This document shows, in pieces, positions 6,339 to 14,524 of a stretch of 33,299 nt of DNA (positions are counted from its first letter, which is position 1; every line of letters begins with the position of its first letter). The translations under genes were made by a program, and so were the position numbers. The DNA is from Halapricum sp. CBA1109 (GTDB lineage Archaea > Halobacteriota > Halobacteria > Halobacteriales > Haloarculaceae), in the NCBI RefSeq assembly GCF_009741825.1, contig NZ_WPCA01000011.1, forward strand, positions 1 to 33,299, read 5' to 3'. A model generated the notes under the pieces. It was not told the origin of the DNA. It searched no databases and saw nothing but the letters and a program-made list of their open reading frames with translations.

Positions 6339-8446
6339 TAGTTGCCTCCGTTACGTTTGTCTTGGTCGATAGTAAGTCGTACGTCCACCGCCGAGACGCC
6401 GTCGGGCGACGCGACGAGCGGGTTGATGTCCAGTTCGAGTATCTCCGGGAAGTCGGTGACGAGTTGCGAGAGCCGTTGGATGGTCTCGACGACGGCGCCC
6501 TCGTCGACGGGGTCCCGGCCGCGGGCACCCCGCAACAGCGGCGCCGAGTCCACGTCGTCGACCATCTCCGTGGCCTCCCGCTCGCTGACGGGCGCGACGC
6601 GGACGGACGTGTCCTCGAGCACCTCGACGAAGATGCCGCCGAGGCCGAACAGCACCAGCGGTCCGAACTGCGGGTCGCGGTTCATCCCGACGATGGTCTC
6701 GGTCCCGGACTCGAGGTCCAGCATCTCCTGTACCTGCACGCCGATGAGGTCGGCGTCGGGCTGGTAGTTTTTCGCCCGGCTGATGAGGTTGTCGTAGGTG
6801 TCCGCCACCTCCTCGACGGGGACGTTCACCTCGACGCCGCCGATGTCGGACTTGTGGAGGATGTCCGGGCTGACGATCTTCATCACGACGTTGCCCTCGA
6901 TCGCCTCGGCGGCCGCGACGGCGTCTTTGGGGTTGTCGACGATGTCGCCCTCGGGCGTCGGGATGCCGTAGGCGTCCAGCAGCCCCATCGCTTCGACACC
7001 CAGCGCGTTCGACCCGCGGTCGACCGCCCGCTGGATTATCTCGTCGACGCGTTCCTCGTCGACGTCGAACCGCGCGGGGTCTTCGAAGGTCCGGTCCTGT
7101 GTCCGGGCGTACTGCCGCAGGGCGTCGAGGCTCTCGACGCCGCGTGCGGGGTCGAAGTACGACGGGACGCCCACGTCGTCGAGAATCGACGCGGCGGTCG
7201 TCGCGGACTCCCCGCCCATCAGACTGGTGGCGATGGGCGTGTCCGTCTCCCGGGACGTGTCGGCGACGACCTCGGCGAGGTCCTCGAACTCCATAACGGC
7301 GGTGGGACAGGCCACGACCATCACCGACCCGACGTTGGGGTCCTCCAAGACGATGTCAAGCGCCTCGTCGTAGCGGTCGACGGGCGCGTCCCCGAGGACG
7401 TCCACGGGGTTGAAGATGTTCGCGGCGTCGGGCATCGCCTCCTCCAGTCGCTGGAGCGTCTCGTCCGTGAAGTCGGCCATCTGCAGGCTGGAGTCGCCGA
7501 CGGCGTCGGTCGACATCACGCCCGGGCCGCCCGCGTTCGTGACGATGGCGATGCCGTCGTCGTCGGCCCGCGGTTGCCCTTCGAGGATGGAGGCGTAGTC
7601 GAACAGTTCCTGGACGCTCTCGGCGCGGATCACGCCGGCCTGCTCCAATCCGGCCTCGTAGGCGCGTTCGCTGCCGGCGATAGCGCCCGTGTGGGAGGCC
7701 GCGGCGTTGGCCCCGGCGTCGGTCCGGCCCGACTTGACCGTCACTATCGGGGTGTCCTCGGTCACTTTCCGGGCCGTGTCGATGAACTCCCGGCCGTCGT
7801 CGATGTCCTCGAGGTAGCCGAGGATGACGTCGGTGTCGGGGTCCTCGCCCCAGAAGTCGATGAAGTCGCCCTCGTCGAGGACGGCCTTGTTCCCCAGCGA
7901 GACGACGTCTTTGAACCCGAGGTCGCGGTCGCTGGCCCAGTCTAAGACGGCGGTGATGAACGCGCCCGACTGGCTCATGAAGGATATCGACCCCTCAAGC
8001 GCCGACTGGGAGGCGAACGTCGCGTTCATCCCGACCGGCGAGGAGATGATGCCCAGACAGTTGGGGCCGACGAGGTTCATGTCGTACTCGGCGGCGATAG
8101 ACTGGAGTTGTTTCTCCCGGGAGGCGCCCTCGCTGCCGGCCTCGCCGAACCCGGCGGTGACGACGACGACGTCGGTGATGCCGGCCTCACCGGCCTGTTT
8201 CAGTACGTCGACGGCGATACCCGGCGGGACGACGACGACCGCCAGGTCGACGTCGGACGCCTCCGATATGTCGTCGAGGGCGGCGATACCGAACACCTCG
8301 TCGGCGTTGGGGTTTACCGGGATCACGTCACCCTCGAACCCGTCGAGGAGGTTCTCCATGATCGCGGCACCGACCGCTCCCGACGACTCCGTTGCACCGA
8401 TGACGGCCACCCGTTCGGGTGAGAATAGTGTTCCTAGATTGCCCAT
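6338..8446 (-). CDS. acd: Acetate--CoA ligase (ADP-forming), fused alpha and beta subunits
   Basis: A 702-residue protein. It begins with a CoA-binding Rossmann domain (SPERVAVIGATESSGAVG), followed by succinyl-CoA-ligase-like domains (FMSQSGAF; SHTGAIAGS containing the phosphorylatable active-site His). The C-terminal ATP-grasp half carries VVMKIVSPDILHKSDIGGV and ends near ELDINPLVA. This alpha-beta order is that of the haloarchaeal ADP-forming acetyl-CoA synthetase, which converts acetyl-CoA, ADP and phosphate to acetate, ATP and CoA, the usual archaeal acetate-producing step. Related enzymes also use other acyl-CoAs. The ATG is at 8446, with a TATA-like box upstream, and the gene is translationally coupled to the downstream DRTGG protein. 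Confidence 0.93.
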   Translation of the reverse strand: MGNLGTLFSPERVAVIGATESSGAVGAAIMENLLDGFEGDVIPVNPNADEVFGIAALDDISEASDVDLAVVVVPPGIAVDVLKQAGEAGITDVVVVTAGFGEAGSEGASREKQLQSIAAEYDMNLVGPNCLGIISSPVGMNATFASQSALEGSISFMSQSGAFITAVLDWASDRDLGFKDVVSLGNKAVLDEGDFIDFWGEDPDTDVILGYLEDIDDGREFIDTARKVTEDTPIVTVKSGRTDAGANAAASHTGAIAGSERAYEAGLEQAGVIRAESVQELFDYASILEGQPRADDDGIAIVTNAGGPGVMSTDAVGDSSLQMADFTDETLQRLEEAMPDAANIFNPVDVLGDAPVDRYDEALDIVLEDPNVGSVMVVACPTAVMEFEDLAEVVADTSRETDTPIATSLMGGESATTAASILDDVGVPSYFDPARGVESLDALRQYARTQDRTFEDPARFDVDEERVDEIIQRAVDRGSNALGVEAMGLLDAYGIPTPEGDIVDNPKDAVAAAEAIEGNVVMKIVSPDILHKSDIGGVEVNVPVEEVADTYDNLISRAKNYQPDADLIGVQVQEMLDLESGTETIVGMNRDPQFGPLVLFGLGGIFVEVLEDTSVRVAPVSEREATEMVDDVDSAPLLRGARGRDPVDEGAVVETIQRLSQLVTDFPEILELDINPLVASPDGVSAVDVRLTIDQDKRNGGN

Positions 8447-8476
8447 CGTGTCCCTTCGTGGTTACACCCCGACGGT

Positions 8477-8484
8477 GAAATATC
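8477..8484 (-). promoter_or_regulatory. TATA-like element of the acetate--CoA ligase operon
   Basis: The minus strand reads GATATTTC, 31-38 bp upstream of the ATG at 8446. It fits a transcript with a very short leader. Confidence 0.35.
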
Positions 8485-8611
8485 TGCCGTAGAGTCTCGG
8501 CGTTTAAGAACCTATACTGAACGATAATGCCATAGTTACTTGTCTGTCGCCGGTGGCAGAAACGATCCTGCCCTCGGGCGTGTGGCAGACGCGTGTCAGA
8601 CACGCCACAAA

Positions 8612-8620
8612 GGTTTTTGC
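8612..8620 (+). promoter_or_regulatory. TATA-like element of dacZ
   Basis: GGTTTTTGC lies 24-32 bp upstream of the ATG at 8644. This supports that ATG over an in-frame ATG 51 bp upstream, which would precede the promoter. Confidence 0.4.
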
Positions 8621-8643
8621 CCGTACGTGGGGTGTATCATACA

Positions 8644-9456
8644 ATGGCCGGACTCCGTTCGCTACTCGATGATATCGCCGACGGGGTCGACTCCGTGTTC
8701 CTGTTCTCCCCGAGCACCTCGCTGTACGAATCGACCGTCGAGGACGAGGACCGGACCGTGGTGGTCGTCTCCCCGGAGAACGACGTCGACGCCGACGCCT
8801 ACGTCGTCCTGCCGGTGGAGTTCGCCGACCCGACCGAGCGGGTCCGCTTCGGTATCGAGGGGGCCGTCGACCAGGAGCTGATCGAGGAGACCGACACCGT
8901 CCTCTGTGCGCTGAAGAGCTTCGACGACGACGTCGACACCGTGATGCGGGTCCGCGCGAGCGAGTTCTCCCGCTCGGGCGTCTACGACCTGTTCGTCAAC
9001 AGCCGGGCCGAACCGGGCGTCGTCCGGAACGTCCTCGAAGTCGCGGTCGAACTCGGCAAGAAAGGGCAGAAGGGCAAACCCGTCGGTGCGCTGTTCGTCG
9101 TCGGCGACGCGGGCAAGGTGATGAACAAGTCCCGCCCGCTGAGCTACAACCCCTTCGAGAAGTCCCACGTCCACGTCGGCGACCCCATCGTGAACGTGAT
9201 GCTCAAGGAGTTTTCGCGGCTGGACGGCGCGTTCGTCATCTCCGATTCGGGCAAGATAGTCTCGGCCTATCGCTACCTCGAACCCTCCGCCGAGGGCGTC
9301 GACATTCCGAAGGGGCTGGGTGCCCGGCATATGGCGGCCGGGGCCGTCACCCGGGACACGAACGCCATCGCTATCGTCCTCAGCGAGAGCGACGGGCTGG
9401 TTCGGGCGTTCAAAGGCGGTGAGCTGATCCTCGAACTCGACCCGGAGGCGTACTGA
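8644..9456 (+). CDS. dacZ: Diadenylate cyclase DacZ (c-di-AMP synthase)
   Basis: A 270-residue protein with an N-terminal pyruvate-kinase-like alpha/beta region and a C-terminal DisA_N cyclase domain. The two catalytic signatures are present: DGA at 194-196 (RLDGAFVIS) and RHM at 228-230 (GLGARHMAAGAVTR), the archaeal form of the bacterial RHR motif. The enzyme condenses two ATP to c-di-AMP. DacZ has been characterised in Haloferax volcanii, where its level must be tightly controlled and where a role in osmoregulation was proposed. The start at 8644 is chosen because of the promoter position and because the 51-bp extension reads unlike the family. It overlaps the next gene, a mechanosensitive channel, by one base (TGATG). 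Confidence 0.93.
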   Translation: MAGLRSLLDDIADGVDSVFLFSPSTSLYESTVEDEDRTVVVVSPENDVDADAYVVLPVEFADPTERVRFGIEGAVDQELIEETDTVLCALKSFDDDVDTVMRVRASEFSRSGVYDLFVNSRAEPGVVRNVLEVAVELGKKGQKGKPVGALFVVGDAGKVMNKSRPLSYNPFEKSHVHVGDPIVNVMLKEFSRLDGAFVISDSGKIVSAYRYLEPSAEGVDIPKGLGARHMAAGAVTRDTNAIAIVLSESDGLVRAFKGGELILELDPEAY

Positions 9457-10252
9457 TGGCGTCGCTGCAGATAGACATCCCGGATCTGATACGGGCGCTG
9501 TTCTCCGAACAGGGTGCGGTCGCCGTCGCCGTCGGGATACTGCTGTGCGGCGCTCTTGGCGGCTATCTCGTGTGGCGCGGGACCCGGCGGCTCCTCGTCC
9601 AGCAGGGTGTCGACGAAGCCGTCGAGGGGACGCTGTTCGAACGCTCCGTCCAGAACGTCGGGCTCTCGACGGTCGGACTGCTGGCGATGCTCGCCGCGGC
9701 GGCGGTGTACATCCTCAGCATCCTGCTCGCGCTGAACGTCACGCAACTCGTCGACAGCCAGTTCTTCTGGACGCGCTTTACCGACCTGCTCCCGCGGCTG
9801 TTCGTCGCCGCGCTGGCGGTGATTCTCGGCCTCGTCCTCGGCGACAAGGCGAAGTTGGAGATAGCCGACCGCCTCAAGAGCGTCAAACTCCCCGAGGTCA
9901 GCATCATCCCCGAGATAGTCAAGTACAGCATCTTCTTCATCGCCGGGCTGATAGCGCTCGGGCAACTCGGCGTCGCCACGACGGCGCTGCTCATCCTGCT
10001 CGCGGTGTACACCTTCGGGCTGGTGTTTCTGGCTGGACTGGCCCTGCAGGACCTGCTCACCGCGCCGCGGCCGGGACGTACCTCCTGCTCTCACAGCCGT
10101 ACAGCATCGGGGACGAGGTCAAGATAGACGACACCCGCGGCATCGTTCAGGAGATAGATATGTTCGTCACGCGCGTCGAGAGCGACGGCGAGGAGTACAT
10201 CATCCCGAACCACCGGGTGTTCAAAAGCGGCATCGTCCGGATCCGGAGCTAG
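9456..10252 (+). pseudogene. MscS-type small-conductance mechanosensitive channel, single-base frameshift
   Basis: The N-terminal part has four hydrophobic segments, ending in the pore-lining TM3-like stretch FLAGLALQDLLT. The downstream beta domain (GTYLLLSQPYSIGDEVKID, EIDMFVTRV, YIIPNHRVF) continues in another frame. One missing base at about 10059-10064, in a GC run, explains the break. The repaired protein would be about 265 residues and ends soon after the MscS beta domain, so the usual C-terminal alpha/beta domain is missing or very short. The start overlaps the dacZ stop by one base, so c-di-AMP synthesis and an osmotic release channel are made from one message. Both sides of the break keep family motifs, so a sequencing error is likely. 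Confidence 0.8.
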
Positions 10253-10758
10253 CCCTCCGCGTCGACGACTTCTGCGGGGACGCCGGCCACCGTCGCGCCC
10301 GGCGGCACGTCCTCGGTCACCAGCGAGTTCGCCGCGACCTGTGCGTCCGCGCCCACGTGGACGCCCGGGAGGACGACGGCCCCGGCACCGATCATCGCTC
10401 GCTCGCCGACGACCACTTCGCCGGTCCGGAGTTCGTCCTGTAAGTACTCGTGACAGAGGATAGTGGCATCGTAGCCGACGATGGCGTCGTCACCGATAGT
10501 GATCAGGTTCGGCCAGAACACGTCCGGGGTGGCGGTCAGTCCGAACGCGACGCCCTCGCCGATGTCGGCCCCGAGGCGGCGCAACAGCCAGTTTTTCAGC
10601 TTCAGACTCGGGGAGTAGCGGGCGACCCAGACGACGAGGAAGTTGAGGACGACTCGGAGGGGGTGGCGCGTCTCGGGCCAGTGCCACAGCGAGTTCCGTG
10701 GGCCCGGCGTCTCGTGGTGGCGCAACCGGTCGTAGCGGGACGGCGAATCGTCGGACAC
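10249..10758 (-). CDS. Hexapeptide-repeat acyltransferase (left-handed beta-helix)
   Basis: A 169-residue protein. The N-terminal third is basic and partly hydrophobic (LRVVLNFLVVWVARYSP, LKNWLLRRLGADIG). The C-terminal part has hexapeptide repeats with IGDDAIVGYDA, VVVGERAMIGAGAVVLPGVHVG and the terminal VPPGATVAGVPAEVV typical of xylosyl/serine-acetyltransferase-like enzymes. The family transfers acetyl or other acyl groups from CoA; the acceptor cannot be deduced. The start is GTG at 10758; the upstream extension of the frame contains no ATG, GTG or TTG before a stop. It converges on the mechanosensitive channel gene, and the two stop codons overlap within CTAG. It lies 39 bp downstream of the DUF309 gene in the same direction, so the two may form an operon. 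Confidence 0.8.
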   Translation of the reverse strand: MSDDSPSRYDRLRHHETPGPRNSLWHWPETRHPLRVVLNFLVVWVARYSPSLKLKNWLLRRLGADIGEGVAFGLTATPDVFWPNLITIGDDAIVGYDATILCHEYLQDELRTGEVVVGERAMIGAGAVVLPGVHVGADAQVAANSLVTEDVPPGATVAGVPAEVVDAEG

Positions 10759-10797
10759 GCCCGTCGGTAGTGGTGGCGTGACAATGAAGCCGACGGG

Positions 10798-11277
10798 TCA
10801 CTCGAGGCCGTCGGCGTACTCGAAGTCGGCCGCCGACGCGGTCGGCGTCTCGCCGTCGAGGCGTATCCGGTAGCCGTCGACCTCCGTCGGGTCATCGAGA
10901 GCGTTCGTCAGCGCCGTCCGGACGGAGAGGACGTCGACGCCGTAGTAGTCCCCGGGGATGCCCTGAAAGTACTGGAGTGCGGTCCGAAAGAGGCTACGCA
11001 TCCCGTCGTCGTCCTCGAAGTCGACGTGTTTGTACGCGCCGGCCGCGACCTGCACCATCCCGTGGAGGAAGGCGGACTCGGTGGTTCCGCGGCCGTAGTT
11101 GTACCATTCGTCCTCGAAACAATCGTGCGATTCGTGGAACGCCCCGGCGTTGAACAGGCGGACGCCGTGGACGGTGGCCCGCCGGAGGGTCGCGTGTTCC
11201 CACTGGCCGTCCGTCCGCCACCCCGTCGGTGACCCCGACGGCGGGGCGACCGTCGGGTCGCGGGTGTGGTCGTCCAT
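10798..11277 (-). CDS. DUF309 family protein
   Basis: A 159-residue protein with the DUF309 signature helix pair [19 protein letters not shown] and, about 20 residues later, [15 protein letters not shown]. These carry the conserved HExHD-like and HG residues of the family. DUF309 proteins are all-helical and of unknown biochemical role; the conserved His, Glu and Asp could bind a metal, which is inference. The ATG is at 11277, with a T-rich box about 25 bp upstream on the minus strand. It is followed by the acyltransferase gene. Confidence 0.85.
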   Translation of the reverse strand: MDDHTRDPTVAPPSGSPTGWRTDGQWEHATLRRATVHGVRLFNAGAFHESHDCFEDEWYNYGRGTTESAFLHGMVQVAAGAYKHVDFEDDDGMRSLFRTALQYFQGIPGDYYGVDVLSVRTALTNALDDPTEVDGYRIRLDGETPTASAADFEYADGLE

Positions 11278-11299
11278 AGTCAGGCGAACGTGACAGCGA

Positions 11300-11308
11300 G
11301 CAAAAAAG
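11300..11308 (-). promoter_or_regulatory. T-rich promoter element of the DUF309 gene
   Basis: The minus strand reads CCTTTTTTG, centred about 27 bp upstream of the ATG at 11277. The same T-run could end the transcript of the 47-residue gene immediately upstream. Either reading is a prediction. Confidence 0.35.
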
Positions 11309-11316
11309 GCCTCCGC

Positions 11317-11460
11317 CTACGTCGCGCCGGCGCGTGCGCCCCACCGAATCACGAGGAAGACAGCGAGGAACAACACGACGCCCACGACGACACTGACGAC
11401 GGCGTCGGCGTGCAGCGGATTCGAGGGGTCCGCGTGGAGGGTGATACGTCCGGCTGTCAT
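11317..11460 (-). CDS. 47-residue single-pass membrane protein
   Basis: The frame from the ATG at 11460 reads MTAGRITLHADPSNPLHAD and then one strong transmembrane segment (AVVSVVVGVVLFLAVFLVI) ending RWGARAGAT. The hydrophobic stretch and positive-outside charge pattern look like a real small membrane protein. Longer versions of the frame, extending into the divergent lipoprotein gene, look like shadow. No function is known. It lies 39 bp upstream of the DUF309 gene in the same direction and could share its transcript. Confidence 0.55.
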   Translation of the reverse strand: MTAGRITLHADPSNPLHADAVVSVVVGVVLFLAVFLVIRWGARAGAT

Positions 11461-11565
11461 CAACGGATCGTTGGGCCGTGGCCGACCTGAAACTGTCGGT
11501 TCGTGCCGCTCTATCCGTCCGAAGAGCGACAAGTCGGCACCTTCATTAACGCCCGACTCCGTAGG

Positions 11566-11575
11566 AGTATATATA
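11566..11575 (+). promoter_or_regulatory. TATA box of the substrate-binding protein operon
   Basis: AGTATATATA is an unmistakable AT-rich box. The ATG at 11653 is about 80 bp downstream, which predicts a leader of roughly 50 nt, longer than the leaderless norm elsewhere in the window. Confidence 0.6.
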
Positions 11576-11652
11576 CGCGCGGCACTTCGACGTCGCCCTC
11601 CACACGACGACTGCCGCGGACAGGACACGACATCAGTACTGGAGCGCCACCG

Positions 11653-13413
11653 ATGGGAACTACGTTCACCCGACGGAAACTGCTGGCTGCGACTGCCGGC
11701 CTCACGGCCGGGGCCAGCAGCGGGTGTGTCAGTTCCATCGGCAACCTGCTCGGCGGCGGCCCGCCGAATCAGGTTTCGGTCCAGATCAAGGCCCAGCCGG
11801 CCGACCAAGACACGGCGTCCGTCCAGATAGCCCGCACGCTCGCGGACCGGTTGCAGGCCGTCGGCATCAACGCGACGGTCGAGTTGCTGCCGGCCTCCCA
11901 ACTGTACAAGGAGGTTCTCGAACAGCACGCCTTCGACATCTACGTGGGCCGGTTTCCCGCGTTGCCCGATCCGGACTACCTCTACGCGCTGTTTCACTCC
12001 CAGTATGGCGGAGACACGGGGTGGCAGAACCCGTTCGGGTTCGCCGACGTGGGGATGGACCAGTTGATCAGCCGCCAGCGCACCCAGGCCGACGGGGACC
12101 GGGCGGGAACTATCGGGGAGGCGCTCGGTATCGTCGCACGGGAACAGCCGATGTCGCCGCTCGTTCGGTCGGACGCCATCGCCGGTATCGGGACGGGGCG
12201 GTTCGAGGGGTGGGAGCAGTTCCCAGCTCGGGATCCGCTGTGGCTCGTCGGTCTCCAGCAGGCCAACGGATCGCCGGTCGAGCCACAGGCCGACAGGAGC
12301 CTCACCGTCGCGACACCGGACGGCGAGCCGACGCGGTCGCTAAACCCACTCAACCGGCGGACGAACGGGCTGGAGATAGCGACGTCGCTGCTGTACGACC
12401 CGCTCGGCCGGTACTACGACGGGCAGTTACAGCCGTGGTTGGCCGAGTCGTGGTTCTGGTCGAGCGACGACGACGACGAGTTGATTGTGCGGCTGAAACC
12501 GGACCTCCAGTGGCACGACGGGACGCCGCTGACGGCCGCGGACGTGGCGTTCACTTATCGGTTTTACTCCGACGCGACGATGGGGAAGTCCGACACCTTC
12601 GCGCCGGTCCCGCGGTATCAGGGGCGGACGGACCTCGTCTCGTCTGTTCGGGTCGCGAACGACCGGACCGTCGGACTGGAGATTGACGCCGCCGACCCGG
12701 TCGCGACGACGGCGCTCTCGGTACCGCTCGTTCCTCGGCACGTCTGGCGCGAGCGGACCGACGTGGTCGACGCCGACCGCGGACTGACCAGCGCCCACAC
12801 GAGCGACAACGAGGACCCGGTCGGGTCGGGCCCGATGGTGTTCGACTCCTGGTCGAACGGGCGGTCGCTCACGCTCACCCGGAACGAGGAGCACCCGCTC
12901 AACCGGGATACGAGCAGTCGCCTCGGCAGTCGGTTCAACGAACTGGCGCTCACGGAACTGGAGTTGCTGGTCGCGCCCTCGGACATCACCGTCGTCGAAC
13001 ACGTCGCACAGAACAACGCCGACATCACGTCGCCGACGCTCGGCCCGTCGTCAGTCGACCGGGTCGAGGACGCCGACGGCGTGGACCTGCTGACGACGCC
13101 GTCCCGGACGATATACCACCTCGGGTTCAACACCCGGCGGCCGGTGCTTCGCAACCCGAACTTCCGGCGGGCGGTCGTCCGTCTCCTCGACAAGCAGGCG
13201 ATGGCCGACGACATCTTCGGCGGGTACGCGACGCCGCTTTCCGCTCCCGTTCTCGGATCGGAGTGGACGCCCGAGTCACTGCAGTTCGACGGGACTGATC
13301 CGCAGGTCCCCTTCCTCGGGAGCGACGACGAACTCAACGAGACGGACGCCCGCGAGACGTTCCGCGAGGCCGGGTTCCGGTACACCGACGGGGGGTATCT
13401 CGTCCAGCGATGA
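11653..13413 (+). CDS. Extracellular solute-binding lipoprotein, family 5 (peptide/nickel type), with permuted lobe order
   Basis: A 586-residue Tat lipoprotein: FTRRKLLAAT is the twin-arginine motif and SSGC (Cys25) the lipobox. Family-5 binding proteins normally begin with LNPL...LYDPL...PWLAESW...WHDGTPLTA and end with a second lobe that follows EAGF. Here that second lobe comes first: IARTLADRLQAVGINATVEL, then AFDIYVGRFPALPDPDYLYALF, spanning about residues 35-205. The normal N-terminal order starts only at LNPL (about residue 230) and runs to ETFREAGF at the very end. The sequence thus looks circularly permuted. The gene overlaps the PAP2 gene by four bases (ATGA). No ABC permease or ATPase genes adjoin, so the ligand and partner transporter are unknown. 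A start at 11653 is fixed by the signal peptide. Confidence 0.88.
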   Translation: MGTTFTRRKLLAATAGLTAGASSGCVSSIGNLLGGGPPNQVSVQIKAQPADQDTASVQIARTLADRLQAVGINATVELLPASQLYKEVLEQHAFDIYVGRFPALPDPDYLYALFHSQYGGDTGWQNPFGFADVGMDQLISRQRTQADGDRAGTIGEALGIVAREQPMSPLVRSDAIAGIGTGRFEGWEQFPARDPLWLVGLQQANGSPVEPQADRSLTVATPDGEPTRSLNPLNRRTNGLEIATSLLYDPLGRYYDGQLQPWLAESWFWSSDDDDELIVRLKPDLQWHDGTPLTAADVAFTYRFYSDATMGKSDTFAPVPRYQGRTDLVSSVRVANDRTVGLEIDAADPVATTALSVPLVPRHVWRERTDVVDADRGLTSAHTSDNEDPVGSGPMVFDSWSNGRSLTLTRNEEHPLNRDTSSRLGSRFNELALTELELLVAPSDITVVEHVAQNNADITSPTLGPSSVDRVEDADGVDLLTTPSRTIYHLGFNTRRPVLRNPNFRRAVVRLLDKQAMADDIFGGYATPLSAPVLGSEWTPESLQFDGTDPQVPFLGSDDELNETDARETFREAGFRYTDGGYLVQR

Positions 13414-14282
13414 CGCTGGTCGACGTGCTCGTACAGGTCGGTGCGTCGACGGTCGCCCTCGTCACGCTCTCGCTGCTCGGCATCGTCGGTATCGACCGGA
13501 TGCGCTCGCTGCGGACCGTCTACCGGGAACGCATCGTCGCCGTATCGCCGTACGTCGGCGTGCTGGGGCTGATACTCCTCGCGAACAGCCAACTCCGGAA
13601 TTTCGGCAACGAGATATCGCTGGACTTCGGGCTCCGGATCACCGGAAACATCTACGACATCGAAGGGGCCTTCGTCGCGTGGGTTCAGTCCTTCCAGAGT
13701 CCGGAGCTGACGTTTTACTTCTCGCTCATCTACGTCTACGGCTACGTCTACCTGCTCGTCTTCCCGTTTCTGGCGTTCGCGATGCTAGAGGAGACCGACC
13801 GGTTCCGGAAACTCGTCATCGCGTACGGCCTCAACTACACCATCGGGTTGGCGTGTTACATCCTCTTCGTCGCCTACGGGCCGCGGAACCTCCTCCCGGG
13901 ACAGGTCGAGGGCCTCCTCTACACCACGTGGCCACAGTCACAACTACTGACCTCGGAGGTCAACACGAACACGAACGTCTTCCCGTCGCTGCACTCCTCG
14001 CTCGCGGTGACCGTCGCGTTGCTCGCCCGCAAGACCCGCGAGGAGTACCCCTACTGGTACCCAATCGCCATCGCGCTAGCGGTCTCGGTGTGTCTCTCGA
14101 CGATGTACCTCGGCATCCACTGGGGGACGGACGTCGTCGCCGGGATACTCCTCGCTCTCCTCTCGGTGCGGGCGTCGGACTGGTTGCTCCCCGTCTTCGA
14201 GACGCGGTTTCCGCCCGCTCGGGTCGTCTACGCGCGGGTCGCCGACCGGGCGGGCGACGCCCTCGGTCGCCTCCGGTCGTGA
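13410..14282 (+). CDS. PAP2-family membrane phosphatase
   Basis: A 290-residue protein with about six transmembrane segments. The PAP2 catalytic motifs are visible: FPSLHSSLAV (motif with SxH, around residue 193) and YLGIHWGTDVVAG (HxxxD motif, around 234). The spacing is typical of the PAP2_3 / inositol-phosphorylceramide-synthase-like group. These enzymes remove or transfer phosphate from lipid phosphates such as phosphatidate or polyprenyl diphosphate on the outer face of the membrane. In haloarchaea a role in recycling dolichyl phosphate for glycosylation is conceivable but unproven. Translation is coupled to the preceding binding protein through an ATGA overlap, an unusual pairing. Confidence 0.85.
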   Translation: MTLVDVLVQVGASTVALVTLSLLGIVGIDRMRSLRTVYRERIVAVSPYVGVLGLILLANSQLRNFGNEISLDFGLRITGNIYDIEGAFVAWVQSFQSPELTFYFSLIYVYGYVYLLVFPFLAFAMLEETDRFRKLVIAYGLNYTIGLACYILFVAYGPRNLLPGQVEGLLYTTWPQSQLLTSEVNTNTNVFPSLHSSLAVTVALLARKTREEYPYWYPIAIALAVSVCLSTMYLGIHWGTDVVAGILLALLSVRASDWLLPVFETRFPPARVVYARVADRAGDALGRLRS

Positions 14283-14300
14283 CCGGTCGATGTCGTGGTG

Positions 14301-14310
14301 CATATATACC
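14301..14310 (+). promoter_or_regulatory. TATA box of the tRNA-Leu gene
   Basis: CATATATACC is centred about 30 bp upstream of the mature tRNA 5' end at 14336, in the correct position for an archaeal promoter. Confidence 0.55.
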
Positions 14311-14335
14311 AGAGCCTCCTGCACACAGGACGCGT

Positions 14336-14419
14336 GCGAGGGTAGCCAAGCCTGGAAACGGCGGCGGACTCAAGATCCGCTCCCGTAGGGGTCCAAGGGT
14401 TCAAATCCCTTCCCTCGCA
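14336..14419 (+). tRNA. tRNA-Leu (CAA anticodon)
   Basis: The acceptor GCGAGGG (14336-14342) pairs with CCCTCGC (14412-14418), followed by discriminator A at 14419; CCA is not encoded. The anticodon arm is GCGGA-CTCAAGA-TCCGC, giving anticodon CAA, which reads TTG. The variable region, TCCCGTAGGGGTCC, forms the short extra stem of a class II (leucine) tRNA. The T arm is AAGGG-TTCAAAT-CCCTT. There is no intron. The 3' half is copied imperfectly downstream. Confidence 0.93.
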
Positions 14420-14485
14420 CTGTTGGCCACTACGGCCACCCAAACAGTGCAGGAAGATCCGTTCGGAGCGATCTTCCCTCGCAAA
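14399..14485 (+). repeat. Direct repeat copy A, starting in the tRNA-Leu T arm
   Basis: This 87-bp unit starts inside the tRNA (GTTCAAATCCC...) and continues past it through CACTGTT...AACAGTG and GGAAGATC...GATCTTCC, both inverted repeats, to a second short TTCCCTCGCA. Copy B at 14740-14827 matches it closely, except for a few bases in the loop of the first hairpin. Confidence 0.85.
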
Positions 14486-14524
14486 CACTCTCTAAAATCT
14501 GCTCGGGAGCCACAGCTATACGGT

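Noticed and set aside
6329-7945. 538-codon plus-strand frame opposite the acetate--CoA ligase
   Set aside because: It is full of DV/EV repeats typical of antisense frames in GC-rich haloarchaeal genes. The minus strand has conserved motifs throughout.
11461-11997. N-terminal extension of the 47-residue membrane protein to a 226-residue protein
   Set aside because: The extension is antisense to the binding-protein gene and its promoter and has shadow-like composition. Only the C-terminal 47 residues look like a protein.
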